NCBI RefSeq assembly: GCF_004803895.1
Contig: NZ_CP021978.1
Location: 1,240,001 to 1,304,000 of the forward strand
Direction: 5' to 3'
Origin: Streptomyces hawaiiensis
GTDB lineage: Bacteria; Actinomycetota; Actinomycetes; Streptomycetales; Streptomycetaceae
Length of the DNA stretch: 64,000 nucleotides
The notes below the pieces were generated by a model that saw nothing but the letters and a program-made list of their open reading frames with translations, was not told the DNA's origin and ran no database searches. The position numbers were made by a program, and so were the translations under genes. This document shows positions 1 to 10,904 of this stretch, one piece after another. The stretch's first letter is position 1. The number at the start of each line of letters is the position of its first letter.

Positions 1-1067
1 GGCTGGTTGCCGCCGCTGCATCCGCTGATCTGGGCGCCGGAGATGACCGCGACGGCCCGGAAGGCGTTCGCCCGGCTGCATGCGAGTGCGTAGCTCATAC
101 CGCCGCCCCAGCTGAATCCCGTGGCGAAGCGCTGTGCCGGGTTGACACAGAGGCCGCCCTCGATGCGCCGGATCATGTCGTCGACGAAGGTGACGTCCTC
201 ACCGCCCGCGTTGGCCCAGCCGTTGCCGAGGCCCTGGGGGGCGACGAGGATGGCGCTGTTGTTCGACTGTTGCTGCTGGCCGTAGTAGGACCAGGCGTTC
301 CCGCTCGTGCCGCCGGAGGCGACGTCGCCGGCGGTTCCGCCCCGCCAGTGGAACGCGAAGATCAGCCGGTAGCGGTGGGTGTTGTCGTAGTTGGCGGGGA
401 CCCTGAGGATGAAGCTGCGGCTCTTGCCGCCGCTCTGGATCGTGTGCGTGCCGCTCGTGAGAGTCGGGGCGCTGCCGCATCCGCCGCCGCCACCGGACGA
501 CAGTTTGACCATCTGCCATTGCTGGTTGGCGCCGCCCCAGTCGGAGTACTGGACGACGTTGCCGCCGTCGGCGGTGGAGGCGCCCTGGACCTCCACGGCC
601 TTGCTGCTGGTGCGGTTGATCAGCCGGACGTGGCCAGCGTCGGAGTCGGCCAGGCGGAACTGCTGGTTGGCCCCGTTGTGGTCGGCCCACTGCTGGATCG
701 CGGCACCGTCCGCGGTGGAGGCGCCGGCCACGTCGAGGACCTTGCCCGAATGCCGGGCTTTGAGGCGGTAGAAGCCGCCGCCGGAGTCCACGAACTGCCA
801 CTGCTGGTTGGCTGCGTCGGTGCGCGTCCACTGACTGACCCGCGCGCCGTCGGCGGTGGACGTGCCGGGGACGTCCAGCGCCTTGCCGCTGTTGCGATTG
901 ACCAGGACGTACCAGGCGTTGGTGTCCACCGTCGCCGCCTCGGCGGGCGCCGGGTTCACCGCGGTGAGCATGCCGATCGCGAGGGTCGCCGCCGCCACGG
1001 CGGCGACCCGGGACCACCAGCGATGCCTGCGTGGCGGGGCGGGGGAAGCCGCACCGTAGGTCTTCAT
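1..1067 (-). CDS. Secreted CBM13 + CE1/PHB-depolymerase-type esterase, C-terminus beyond window
   Basis: A secreted modular esterase running off the left edge, so its C-terminus is missing. The ATG at 1067 follows a good site (GAAAGGGTGAG). Residues 1-44 are a Sec signal peptide with a basic start, hydrophobic core and AEA end. Residues ~45-190 form a ricin-type CBM13 beta-trefoil with QQW-type repeats (e.g. ANQQWQ). From ~195 an LpqC-like alpha/beta hydrolase begins, with the nucleophile elbow GFSWGG near residue 317. Members of this family are feruloyl, acetylxylan or polyester esterases. The gene begins 31 nt after the xylanase stop, so the two are probably co-transcribed, and a role in removing ester groups from xylan is the natural inference. 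Its CBM13 is strikingly similar to that of the GH62 enzyme across the divergent promoter region. Exact substrate unknown. Confidence 0.85.
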   Translation of the reverse strand, partial: MKTYGAASPAPPRRHRWWSRVAAVAAATLAIGMLTAVNPAPAEAATVDTNAWYVLVNRNSGKALDVPGTSTADGARVSQWTRTDAANQQWQFVDSGGGFYRLKARHSGKVLDVAGASTADGAAIQQWADHNGANQQFRLADSDAGHVRLINRTSSKAVEVQGASTADGGNVVQYSDWGGANQQWQMVKLSSGGGGGCGSAPTLTSGTHTIQSGGKSRSFILRVPANYDNTHRYRLIFAFHWRGGTAGDVASGGTSGNAWSYYGQQQQSNNSAILVAPQGLGNGWANAGGEDVTFVDDMIRRIEGGLCVNPAQRFATGFSWGGGMSYALACSRANAFRAVAVISGAQISGCSGGNQ

Positions 1068-1098
1068 CGACTCACCCTTTCGTTCGTGGCAGGTCCCA

Positions 1099-2787
<1,689 letters not shown>

Positions 2788-2820
2788 CTACGGCCGGGTT
2801 CTCAGACACGGATGATTGAG

Positions 2821-2844
2821 GTATTAACGATGGGTCGTCAATAC
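2821..2844. promoter_or_regulatory. 24-bp near-perfect palindrome, candidate operator between xlnA and GH62
   Basis: Arms GTATTAACGA (2821-2830) and TCGTCAATAC (2835-2844) are inverted repeats with nine of ten positions paired around a TGGG centre. It lies about 290 nt from both divergent start codons and is AT-richer than its surroundings. The size and symmetry suit a dimeric regulator. I do not recognise the motif and assign no regulator. Confidence 0.5.
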
Positions 2845-2873
2845 TCTCCGCAGAAGAAGTTTCGATTTCTCAC

Positions 2874-2886
2874 CCGAAACATTCGG
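2874..2886. promoter_or_regulatory. Palindrome CCGAAACATTCGG, candidate xylan-regulator site
   Basis: Perfect 5-bp arms CCGAA/TTCGG around ACA. Just upstream, GTTTCG (2859-2864) and CGAAAC (2875-2880) form a second inverted repeat with a 10-bp spacer. CGAA...TTCG palindromes have been described for LacI-type xylan/xylobiose regulators (BxlR) in Streptomyces. Assigning this site to such a regulator is an inference from motif and context only. Confidence 0.4.
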
Positions 2887-2979
2887 TCCCACGAGCGGGA
2901 CGGCGAACCCGGGCGCCACGCCGCAGGGTGCCCTGGGGCCGGGGCGGGGCGCTGTTTGTGGACAGTTCCGTGACAGGGC

Positions 2980-3008
2980 TTGACCAGAGGGCCCGACATT
3001 CCTAGCTT
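2980..3008 (+). promoter_or_regulatory. Housekeeping-type promoter for the GH62 gene
   Basis: TTGACC (2980-2985), a 17-bp spacer and TAGCTT (3003-3008) make a good HrdB-type -35/-10 pair facing the GH62 gene. The predicted transcription start is near 3015, giving a leader of about 115 nt. The palindrome at 3035-3048 would lie just inside the transcript. Confidence 0.55.
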
Positions 3009-3034
3009 GTGGCGTCAAAGCTTCCGGGAATTCT

Positions 3035-3048
3035 TCGAAAAGTTTCGA
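3035..3048. promoter_or_regulatory. Palindrome TCGAAAAGTTTCGA downstream of the GH62 promoter, candidate repressor operator
   Basis: Perfect 6-bp arms TCGAAA/TTTCGA around AG, about 20-33 nt downstream of the predicted transcription start. That is a typical position for a roadblock repressor. The CGAAA...TTTCG core matches the pattern reported for xylan-responsive LacI-family regulators of Streptomyces. The regulator itself is not in the window. Confidence 0.5.
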
Positions 3049-3128
3049 GATCTTCCCCGCCCGGCAGTCCCCCGCTCCACGGTTCATCGGGGTCACCTCA
3101 CCCCCGCCCCCCAAAGGAGTGCCCTCTG

Positions 3129-4607
3129 ATGTGGTTTCGCCCTCCGTCCCCGGTCCGCCTGAGACACTTACTCGCCGTCCTTGCGCCCTTGCTGCTCATG
3201 GCCACCTTCCTCGGCGCCCAGCCCGCCGCCGCGGCGACCGTGGACCCCAACGCCTCGTATGTGCTGGTCAACCGCAACAGCGGCAAAGCCCTGGACGTCC
3301 ACAACATGGCGACCAACGACGGCGCCCGCATCACCCAGTGGACCAGGAACGATCAGGCCCAGCAGCAGTGGCAGTTCGTCGATTCCGGGGGCGGCTACTA
3401 CCGCATCAAGTCCCGCCACTCCGGCAAGGTCCTGGACGTCCACAACTGGTCCACCGCGAACGGCGGCTCGATCGTCCAGTGGACCGACCTGAACGCCACC
3501 AACCAGCAGTGGCGGCTGGCCGACAGCTCGGACGGCCACGTGAGGCTCATCGCGCGCCACAGCAACAAGGCCCTCGAAGTACAAGGCGCCTCCACCGCCG
3601 ACAACGGGAACATCGTCCAGTACGACGACTGGGGCGGCACCAACCAGCAGTGGCAGCTCGTCAAGGTCGGCGGCGACAACCCCGGCCAGTGCAACCTTCC
3701 GTCGACATACCGCTGGACATCGACGGGCGCGCTGGCGCAGCCCAAGGCCGGGTGGGCCTCGCTCAAGGACTTCACCGTCGCCCCCTACAACGGCAAGCAC
3801 CTCGTCTATGCGACGACGCACGGCGCCGCGGGAACCGGAGCGGGCTGGGGTTCGATGAACTTCGGCCTGTTCACCAACTGGCCGGAGATGGCCTCGGCCG
3901 GCCAGAACACGATGTCGGCCTCTACTGTCGCGCCCACGCTCTTCTACTTCGCGCCGAAGAACATCTGGGTGCTCGCCTACCAGTGGGGCGGTGGGAGCGC
4001 CTTCTCCTACCGGACGTCGAGCGACCCCACCAACCCCAATGGCTGGTCAGCACAGAAAGTGCTCTTCTCCGGAAGCATCTCCGACTCCGGAACAGGCCCC
4101 ATCGACCAGACGCTCATCGCCGACGGCACGAACATGTACCTGTTCTTCGCCGGTGACAACGGCAAGATCTACCGGGCCAGCATGCCGATCGGGAACTTCC
4201 CGGGCAGTTTCGGCTCGAACTACACCACGATCATGAGCGATACGGCGGACAACCTGTTCGAAGCCCCGCAGGTCTACAAGCTCCAGGGCCAGAACCGCTA
4301 CCTCATGATCGTCGAGGCGAGGGGTTCGCAGGGCCGCTACTTCCGCTCGTTCACGGCCACCAGCCTGAACGGCTCATGGACACCCCAGGCCGCGACTGAG
4401 AGCAATCCCTTCGCGGGCAAGGCCAACAGCGGCGCCACCTGGACCAACGACATCAGCCATGGCGAACTGATCCGCACCAGCGCCGATCAGACGTTCACCG
4501 TCGATCCCTGCAACCTGCAGTTCCTCTACCAGGGACGCAGTCCCAACTCCGGTGGCGAGTACGGCCACTGGCCCTACCGTCCGGGTCTGCTGACACTGCG
4601 GCGCTGA
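3129..4607 (+). CDS. Secreted alpha-L-arabinofuranosidase, CBM13 + GH62
   Basis: Extracellular 492-aa enzyme that removes arabinofuranosyl branches from arabinoxylan. ATG 3129 is preceded by AAAGGAG at 9 nt. Residues 1-37 are a signal peptide ending AAAA. Residues ~38-180 are a CBM13 trefoil (QQQWQ, NQQWR, NQQWQ), very similar to that of the CE1-type esterase at 1-1067. Residues ~190-492 are a GH62 five-bladed propeller with the catalytic set intact: Asp in LKDFTV (214), Asp in PIDQT (326) and Glu in FEAPQVYK (378). The architecture matches the S. coelicolor GH62 enzyme. Codon 14 (3168-3170), inside the signal peptide, is TTA, which requires the bldA tRNA. Divergent from the xylanase and followed by a strong terminator. 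Confidence 0.95.
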   Translation: MWFRPPSPVRLRHLLAVLAPLLLMATFLGAQPAAAATVDPNASYVLVNRNSGKALDVHNMATNDGARITQWTRNDQAQQQWQFVDSGGGYYRIKSRHSGKVLDVHNWSTANGGSIVQWTDLNATNQQWRLADSSDGHVRLIARHSNKALEVQGASTADNGNIVQYDDWGGTNQQWQLVKVGGDNPGQCNLPSTYRWTSTGALAQPKAGWASLKDFTVAPYNGKHLVYATTHGAAGTGAGWGSMNFGLFTNWPEMASAGQNTMSASTVAPTLFYFAPKNIWVLAYQWGGGSAFSYRTSSDPTNPNGWSAQKVLFSGSISDSGTGPIDQTLIADGTNMYLFFAGDNGKIYRASMPIGNFPGSFGSNYTTIMSDTADNLFEAPQVYKLQGQNRYLMIVEARGSQGRYFRSFTATSLNGSWTPQAATESNPFAGKANSGATWTNDISHGELIRTSADQTFTVDPCNLQFLYQGRSPNSGGEYGHWPYRPGLLTLRR

Positions 4608-4646
4608 CGGTGTGACACGAGCCGGGCTCCGGTAGGGAGCCGGCGT

Positions 4647-4675
4647 GGCGGGCTCGGCGGAACGCCGAGCCCGCC
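4647..4675 (+). terminator. Intrinsic terminator after GH62
   Basis: A perfect 13-bp stem, GGCGGGCTCGGCG / CGCCGAGCCCGCC, with a GAA loop, beginning 39 nt after the GH62 stop and followed by GTTTCTT. It is strong enough to isolate GH62 from the thioesterase gene. Confidence 0.8.
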
Positions 4676-4863
4676 CGACGTTTCTTCCAGGCCAAGCGTC
4701 TGTCCCTCGCCGGCGCGCATCCGAAAAATGTGGATCACTTGTTCGTCGGACCAGTACGGCGGATCGGCACCTCATCCCTGGCTTTCGCTTGGTCGATGTG
4801 AGGCGGCGTCAGGGACTGTCCTGTGGGCGCACGACCATCTGCACCACAGAACCGAGGAGTTAC

Positions 4864-5636
4864 ATGACCGCAGCCGGCAGTTCTCCCACCTCCCCGTGGA
4901 TACGGCGGTACTCGCCCGCACCTGACGCACCGCTCCGGCTGCTGTGCCTCCCGCACGCGGGCGGTTCGGCGCCTTTCTACGCCGGGCTGGCCAAGGCACT
5001 CGGACCGCGGATCGACACCCTCGCCGTGCAGTACCCGGGCGGATGGACCGCGGGCACGAGCGGCTGCTGACGCGGATCGACGACCTCGCCAAGGCCCTGG
5101 TCGCCGAGCTGACGCCGTGGAGCGACCGCGGAATGGCCGTGTTCGGGCACAGTCTGGGAGCGATGCTGGGGTTCGAGGTGGCGCGGCGCCTTCAGGCCGC
5201 GGGCCGTCCGCCGGTCGCGCTGTTCGTGTCGGGCCGGGTCGCCCCGACCCGCCATCGGCGGGAGTTCGGCGAGCGCCCGGACGGCCGGACGCTCATCGAG
5301 CAGATGCGTAAGCTGGGCGGCACCGACCCGCGTGTCTTCGACCACGAGGAACTGCTGGAGCTCGCGCTGCCGGTGATCCGCGCCGACTACGAGGCCGTGG
5401 AGAGCTATCCGTACCGTCCGGGCCCGCCGCTGAGCTGCCCCGTGATCGCGCTGAACGGCCAGGACGACCCCAAGGTGCCGCACGGGGACGTCGACGCGTG
5501 GGCCGAGCAGACCACCGGCGCGTTCGAGCGGTTCACCATGCCGGGCGGGCACTTCTACCTCATGGAGCGGCAGGCCGAGGTGACCGGCGTCATCGCCGAC
5601 CGGCTGGCGCGGCTGACCCGCACCCAGCCGGTCTGA
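4864..5636 (+). pseudogene. Type II thioesterase (editing TE), apparent -1 frameshift
   Basis: Alpha/beta-hydrolase thioesterase of the kind that frees stalled carrier proteins in PKS/NRPS assembly lines. The ATG at 4864 follows GAGGAG. The first frame encodes the N-terminus (LLCLPHAGGSAPFYAGLA) up to AVQYPG; the rest (RIDDLAKALVAELTPW onward) is in the next frame. The break is at 5038-5042 (CCGGGCGGATGG); one extra G or C there restores a continuous PGRMDRGHERLLTR. Away from the break the enzyme looks whole: GHSLGA nucleophile, NGQDDP acid and GGHFYL histidine. Full length would be about 257 aa, normal for the family. The nearest PKS is 8 kb away. It may be a sequencing error and a live gene. 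Confidence 0.8.
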
Positions 5637-5690
5637 ACGACGTCTTGAGGCGACCCTGACCGCCCGGCAGCTGCGGGAGGCCGGGAGCCG

Positions 5691-8600
5691 TTACTGCCGG
5701 TTCCCGATGGTGACCATGCCCTTCGTCCTGGCGCCGGTCTTGTTGTCGTAGACGACATCGCCGGTGGACTTCTTCCAGATCTTGACGCGGAAGGTGTCCG
5801 GGCCGTCGGTGGCGGTGACTCTGAAGGCGTAGCCGCCCTTGCCGCCGACCGTGCCGGTGCCCTGGTAGACGGCCTGTGAGCCGTTCACCACGAGCCAGTC
5901 CGAGGCGGTCGAGCGGAAGGTGAGCCGGGCCGAGCCGAAGACGAACGTGACCTTGCCGGTGGGGGCGGTGGCTCCCTTCCGGTACTGGGCGGCCAAGGTG
6001 AACGCCGCCTTGCCGGTCAGCCCCGGCTTGGCCGGGTAGGCACCAGCCGGCGAGGTGAGGGTGCCGGCGCCGGCAGCGGGCCCGGCGGCACGGTCGTAGA
6101 CGATCAGCTCCGCGAGCGTGGTGCTGTCCGTGCCCTCGTCGTCGTCGGTGACCGTGACGACCGGGCGGTGGATGCCCGCGTCGTCGTAGACGTGCGCTGC
6201 GCGGCAGCCGGAGTCGGTGACCGTGCCGGTCGTCGGCGTGCTGCCGTCCTTCCAGTCGACCTTGCAGGTGTGGCCGTCGGCAGAGCCGGGATCGTCGAAG
6301 GACGCCGTGACGACGGCGGTCCTGCCCGCCGGGACGGGCGAGCCGGGGCCCTTGGCGGCGGTGATCGACGGGGCGACGTTCGAGACCTTCACCGTCGCCG
6401 TGTCGCTGCCGCGCCCGCCGGTCAGGGTGACCTGGAAGGTGCCGTCGTCGGTGCAGGTGAGGGTCGTCCGGGCCGCCGAGGGGTCCTTGACGGTGCACGG
6501 GGCGCCGTCCTGGACGGTCCACTCGGAGGTGCCGGCCCCGGAGACGGTGCCGGCCAGCGTGATCGCCTCGCCCTCGGCACCGGTGGCGTCCGGCCCGGCG
6601 TGGACGACGGTGACCGGGTCGATGCCGCCGAGCGTGGGAACAACCTTCTCGATCAGGCCGTCGGAGCCGAACTCCAGCTTGTCGATGGTGGTTTCGCGGT
6701 GGGTGCCGTCACCGCCGGGGATGGCGAAGCGGTGGTAGGCGATGTACCAGTCGTCGGTGTTCGGGACGTGGACGACGGAGTGGTGGCCCGGGCCCTTGAT
6801 GCCCAGGGAGAGGTCCTTCTCCAGGATCACGCCCTGCTTGGTCCACGGGCCGGTGGGCGAGGGGCCGGTCGCGTAGGCGACGCGGTAGTTCTCGTCCCGG
6901 GTGTCGTTCTCCGACCACATGAAGTAGTAGGTGCCCTTGCGCTTGATGACGAAGGTGCCCTCGTTGTAGCCGCTCGGGGTGATGTCCTTGACCTGCGAGG
7001 TGTCGATGGAGGTCATGTCGTCGTTCAGCGGGACGACGTAGGCGCGGCCGTTGCCCCAGTAGAGGTACTGCTTGCCGTCGTCGTCGGTGAAGACCGCCGG
7101 GTCGATCATCTGGCCGCGGAAGTCACCGGCCTTCAGCAGCGGCTTGCCCAGGGCGTCCTTGAACGGCCCGGTGGGCGAGTCGGACACCGCGACGCCGATG
7201 TTCGCGTCGGCGCAGAAGTAGAAGTAGTACTTCCCGTCCTTCTCCGTCATCGCCGGCGCCCAGGCCCGGCTGTCGGCCCAGCTGACGTCCGGCCCCAGGT
7301 CGAGGATGACGCCGTGGTCCTTCCAGTGGACCAGGTCGGTGGAGGAGTAGGCCTTGAACTGCGTGCCGCTCCAGCCCTCGAAGCCGTCGGTCGTCGGGTA
7401 GATGTAGAAGGTGTCGCCGAAGCGCACGATGTTCGGGTCGGCGTTCAGGCCCGGCAGGACCGGGGTCTTCATGATCAGCGCCGAGACCTTCCAGGTGCGC
7501 TCCTTGCCGTCCGACCCGGTGACCTCGTACGTCACCGGCTGGGTGAAGTCCTGCACGCTGCCGGAGGCGGGGCTGATCGTCGCGCCCTCGGCGAGCGAGA
7601 ACTCCGGTGCCAGCGCGGTGAGATCGGTGCCGGCCTTCATCGGCAGGGTGATCGTGCCGCTCGCGTTGTCGATGAGCGCGTCGACCTTGAGCTCCGGGTG
7701 GGTCGCCTTGGCGATGCCCGCGGTGTTGCCGCTGAGTTCCATGACCTCGGCGCCGGTGAGGGCACGGTCGTAGACGCGGAAGTCGTCGACCTCGCCACCG
7801 AAGTACGGGTCGGCCGTGTACAGGGAGCGGCCGATGTAGCCGCTGTAGTCCTTGGCCGCGTCGTACAGCTCGGACGGTTTGATGGTGGTCGTCGTGCGGG
7901 CCGCCTCGACGCCGTCGGCGTAGAGGACCATCGTGCCGGTGGCGCCGTCCAGTGTGACCGTGACGTGCCGCCACTGGCCGGGCGTGAGCTGCGAGCCGGC
8001 CGTCAGCTTCGACTCCGCCGACCAACTGGCCTTCGTGATGGCCGAGTAGAGGCTGGAGCCGCCGTTGGACGGGGTGGCGAAGAGGTACTTGTCGCTGTCG
8101 GGTCCGAGCCCGAACAGCCACTGGAAGCCGCTGCCGCCCTTCCACTTGGCGTACGTCGACACCGTCACGCTGTCGGCGTTCTTCAGCACACCGTTGGGGA
8201 TCTTCACGTACGGCGAGTCGGAGTCGCCGGACATCTTGAACGAGCCGCCCTCGACACCGGTGCCGAACTCGGGCGTACGCACATAGGTGCCGTGGTGGCC
8301 GTGTCCGCTGGAGTCACGGGCGATGCTGCCGCCGGTCTCGTCGAAGTCGTAGTGCAGCAGCAGGTCGGCCGGGACGTCCGGTCCCTCGTCGGACACGGTG
8401 ACCTCGGCCCGGACCGGGATCGCGGCGCCGCCCGGCAGGCTGCCGGTGACGGTGAAGGTGCCGGCCTGGGCGTACTTCGACGCCGGGACGTCCTCCCAGT
8501 CGACGGAGACAGGCCGCTTGACGCCGTCGGCGTACTCGGCGATCACCGTGGCCGGCAGCACCGGCGCCTCGCCGATCGCGGTCTTCACGGAGACGTCCTC

Positions 8601-10904
8601 GACGCTCCGCACGACCTGGTCCGGCTGGTAGGCGCGCAGCAGCCGGTCGTACTCGGCCTGGGTGACCGGCAGCACGGTGCCGTGCCGGGGCTTGGCGGGC
8701 AGGTCGTAGCCGGTGGAGGGGGTCCAGGTGCCGGAGTCGAGGTCGGTCGTCTCGAACGGGATGTAGCCCCGGCCGCCGAACTCGTCGAGGAACGCGTACC
8801 ACTTCTCCTCGGTGTTGGACTTGAACACCAGCGGCCCCTCGGCGGCGTTCATCGCGCCCTTGCCGATGCCCTCGGCGACGGCGGTCCAGGACGGGTTCAG
8901 GAGCGAGTCGCTCTTCTCCTGGAAGATGAACTTGCTGTTGGGGGTGGAGGAGGTGTTGTTCCGCTCGTCCTTGGACAGGCGGTAGTACGTGCCGTCGTGG
9001 CGGATCATCGTGGAGTCGATGACCGAGTAGCCGCGGTCGATCCAGACCTTGGGCTCGCTGAGGGTGTGGAAGTCGCGGGTGGTGGCGTACATCATGCGGT
9101 TGTACGTGTCGCCGGAGTGGTCGGCGTTGTCGTACAGCTTCGACGCCCAGAAGACGACGTACTCACCGCGCTCGGCGTCATAGAAGGCTTCCGGCGCCCA
9201 CGTGTTGCCGGCGCTGTCGGGCGAGACCTTGACCAGGCGCTGGTTCGTCCAGTGCACCAGGTCGGTGGATTCCCAGACCATGATGGACTTGCTGCCGGTG
9301 CGCTGGGAGGCGTCCCAGTCGCCGTTGCCGTAGATCCTGAGGTCGGTGGCGATCTGGTAGAACTTGTCGCCCTCCGGGGAGCGGATGATGAACGGGTCGC
9401 GCAGGCCCTTCTCGCCGAGCGTGGAGGTGAGGACCGGCTTGCCGTCGTTCAGTTCGCGCCAGTGCAGCGGGTCGTCGCCCTTGCTGAGGGCGGCGTAGAG
9501 CTGTTCGCCGTCCGAGGTGCCCTCGCCGGTGAAGTAGCTGAACATGTAGCCCTTGAGGGCCGCCTCGGCGGGCAGTTCGGGCACCTTGGCCGTCACGACG
9601 CGGGTCGCCTCGGCCTCGCCCTTGGTGACGGTGGCGGTCAGCTCGACGGTGGTGGCGCCGTCGCCGTGCGCGGGGCGGTGGACCTCGCCGCCGGCGGAGA
9701 CGACGTCCGGCTTCGCCGAGGACCAGGTGACGGCCGTGCCGAAGGCGCCGCTCCTGGGCAGGGTGAGGTTGCCGCGGGCGTCGTCGAGGTTGTGGACCCT
9801 GAGCGCCTCGGCCGCCTGCCGGGTGGCGGCGGCGTCGTCGAGCGCGGGCCGGACCGTGACGTCGAAGGCCTTGGTGCCGGTGACGGTGCCCTTCTTCAGG
9901 GTCGCCGTGAGCGTGGCGCGGCCGTCCGCTGAGCCGGCCTCGGGCCGGGTCACCTTGCCGGTGTCCGACACCACGGACGGGTTGTCGCTGGTCCAGCTGA
10001 TGGAAGAGCCGCCGGCCGGGCCGGTCTTCGGCAGGTTCAGGTCGGAGGTGACGCCGCTGATGTCACCGAGGCTCAGGGCGTCCTTGTCGTCGGCTACGCC
10101 CTGCGTGGCTACGGGGAGGGAGAGCTGCTCGACCTCCGAGCCGTCCAGTGCGCGGTCGTAGACCCGGAAGTCGCGTATCCGGCCCTTGAAGAGCTTGTCG
10201 CCGTCGTATACGGACTTGCCGATGTAGTTGGCCTTGGTGGTGCCGGAGCCGATGGCGCCGGGTGTGGTGGTGAGCGAGGTGTTGCGGCCGACCTCGGCGC
10301 CGTCCTCGTAGAGCACGCCGGTGGAGCCGGTCTGGGCGTAGGTGATGTGCTTCCACACGCCGCGGGTCAGGTTGTGGGAGTCGGACGGCTTGGTGGTCTG
10401 CTCGGTGGACCAGTTGCCCGTCGCGACGGAGGTGCGGAAGGAGTTGCCGGTGGTGAACAGGTAGCCGTTGCCGTTGCCCGCGCTGGTGTTGCCGAAGCCG
10501 TAGAGGAAGTAGGGCGTGCTCTGGGCGGAGTCGATCAGTACGTCCATGGAGACGGTGATCGAGTTCATGCCCTTCATGACGTCGTCCGGCACCTTGATGT
10601 AGGTGTCCGACCCGTTGAAGGCGAGCCCCTGCCCGGAGGCCGACCAGTCGGCGGTGCCGCTGACCGTGCCGCTGCGGCCGTTGCCGGAGGCGTCGGTCAC
10701 CGTGCCGCCGGAGCTTGCGTCCAGCTTGTACCACAGGGCCAGGCCGTCGGTGATGTCCGCGGCCTCGGCCGCCGGTGCCGCCGGTGCCGCCTGAGCGGGG
10801 GCGGTGGGTCCGGCGAGGGTGAGCAGTATCGACGCGGCGGTCAGTCCGGCGAGATGGCCCGCCCGGCGTCTCGCGCGGCTGCGAAGTCGTGCGACGTGCG
10901 TCAT
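5691..10904 (-). CDS. Giant secreted protein with two GH43 domains plus LamG, Ig-like and PKD modules
   Basis: 1737 aa, extracellular. ATG 10904 is chosen because it is followed at once by the signal peptide; a TTG 39 nt upstream is less likely. Rough layout: signal 1-42; LamG/concanavalin-type domain 50-265; two Ig-like repeats 270-430; first GH43 propeller 445-756 (GLRDPFII base, NTWAPEAFYD modulator, NAAEGPLVFK acid); Ig-like 765-840; second LamG 845-1060; a linker module to 1145; second GH43 1145-1430 (LNADPNIV, MIDPAVF, NEGTFVIKR); PKD-like repeats 1433-1608; a beta-rich C-terminal domain. Both GH43 triads look complete. GH43 enzymes act on arabinan, arabinoxylan or xylo-oligomers; which bonds are cut here cannot be read from sequence. 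No TTA codon. It converges on the thioesterase gene. Confidence 0.9.
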   Translation of the reverse strand: MTHVARLRSRARRRAGHLAGLTAASILLTLAGPTAPAQAAPAAPAAEAADITDGLALWYKLDASSGGTVTDASGNGRSGTVSGTADWSASGQGLAFNGSDTYIKVPDDVMKGMNSITVSMDVLIDSAQSTPYFLYGFGNTSAGNGNGYLFTTGNSFRTSVATGNWSTEQTTKPSDSHNLTRGVWKHITYAQTGSTGVLYEDGAEVGRNTSLTTTPGAIGSGTTKANYIGKSVYDGDKLFKGRIRDFRVYDRALDGSEVEQLSLPVATQGVADDKDALSLGDISGVTSDLNLPKTGPAGGSSISWTSDNPSVVSDTGKVTRPEAGSADGRATLTATLKKGTVTGTKAFDVTVRPALDDAAATRQAAEALRVHNLDDARGNLTLPRSGAFGTAVTWSSAKPDVVSAGGEVHRPAHGDGATTVELTATVTKGEAEATRVVTAKVPELPAEAALKGYMFSYFTGEGTSDGEQLYAALSKGDDPLHWRELNDGKPVLTSTLGEKGLRDPFIIRSPEGDKFYQIATDLRIYGNGDWDASQRTGSKSIMVWESTDLVHWTNQRLVKVSPDSAGNTWAPEAFYDAERGEYVVFWASKLYDNADHSGDTYNRMMYATTRDFHTLSEPKVWIDRGYSVIDSTMIRHDGTYYRLSKDERNNTSSTPNSKFIFQEKSDSLLNPSWTAVAEGIGKGAMNAAEGPLVFKSNTEEKWYAFLDEFGGRGYIPFETTDLDSGTWTPSTGYDLPAKPRHGTVLPVTQAEYDRLLRAYQPDQVVRSVEDVSVKTAIGEAPVLPATVIAEYADGVKRPVSVDWEDVPASKYAQAGTFTVTGSLPGGAAIPVRAEVTVSDEGPDVPADLLLHYDFDETGGSIARDSSGHGHHGTYVRTPEFGTGVEGGSFKMSGDSDSPYVKIPNGVLKNADSVTVSTYAKWKGGSGFQWLFGLGPDSDKYLFATPSNGGSSLYSAITKASWSAESKLTAGSQLTPGQWRHVTVTLDGATGTMVLYADGVEAARTTTTIKPSELYDAAKDYSGYIGRSLYTADPYFGGEVDDFRVYDRALTGAEVMELSGNTAGIAKATHPELKVDALIDNASGTITLPMKAGTDLTALAPEFSLAEGATISPASGSVQDFTQPVTYEVTGSDGKERTWKVSALIMKTPVLPGLNADPNIVRFGDTFYIYPTTDGFEGWSGTQFKAYSSTDLVHWKDHGVILDLGPDVSWADSRAWAPAMTEKDGKYYFYFCADANIGVAVSDSPTGPFKDALGKPLLKAGDFRGQMIDPAVFTDDDGKQYLYWGNGRAYVVPLNDDMTSIDTSQVKDITPSGYNEGTFVIKRKGTYYFMWSENDTRDENYRVAYATGPSPTGPWTKQGVILEKDLSLGIKGPGHHSVVHVPNTDDWYIAYHRFAIPGGDGTHRETTIDKLEFGSDGLIEKVVPTLGGIDPVTVVHAGPDATGAEGEAITLAGTVSGAGTSEWTVQDGAPCTVKDPSAARTTLTCTDDGTFQVTLTGGRGSDTATVKVSNVAPSITAAKGPGSPVPAGRTAVVTASFDDPGSADGHTCKVDWKDGSTPTTGTVTDSGCRAAHVYDDAGIHRPVVTVTDDDEGTDSTTLAELIVYDRAAGPAAGAGTLTSPAGAYPAKPGLTGKAAFTLAAQYRKGATAPTGKVTFVFGSARLTFRSTASDWLVVNGSQAVYQGTGTVGGKGGYAFRVTATDGPDTFRVKIWKKSTGDVVYDNKTGARTKGMVTIGNRQ

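Noticed and set aside
6168..9932. A very long open frame on the + strand opposite the GH43 gene
   Set aside because: Val/Gly/Arg-rich, low-complexity composition, no ribosome site and no motif; it mirrors the GC-skewed third positions of the real antisense gene. The same applies to long antisense frames under xlnA, PKS, soxA, the PP2C gene and the LAL regulator.
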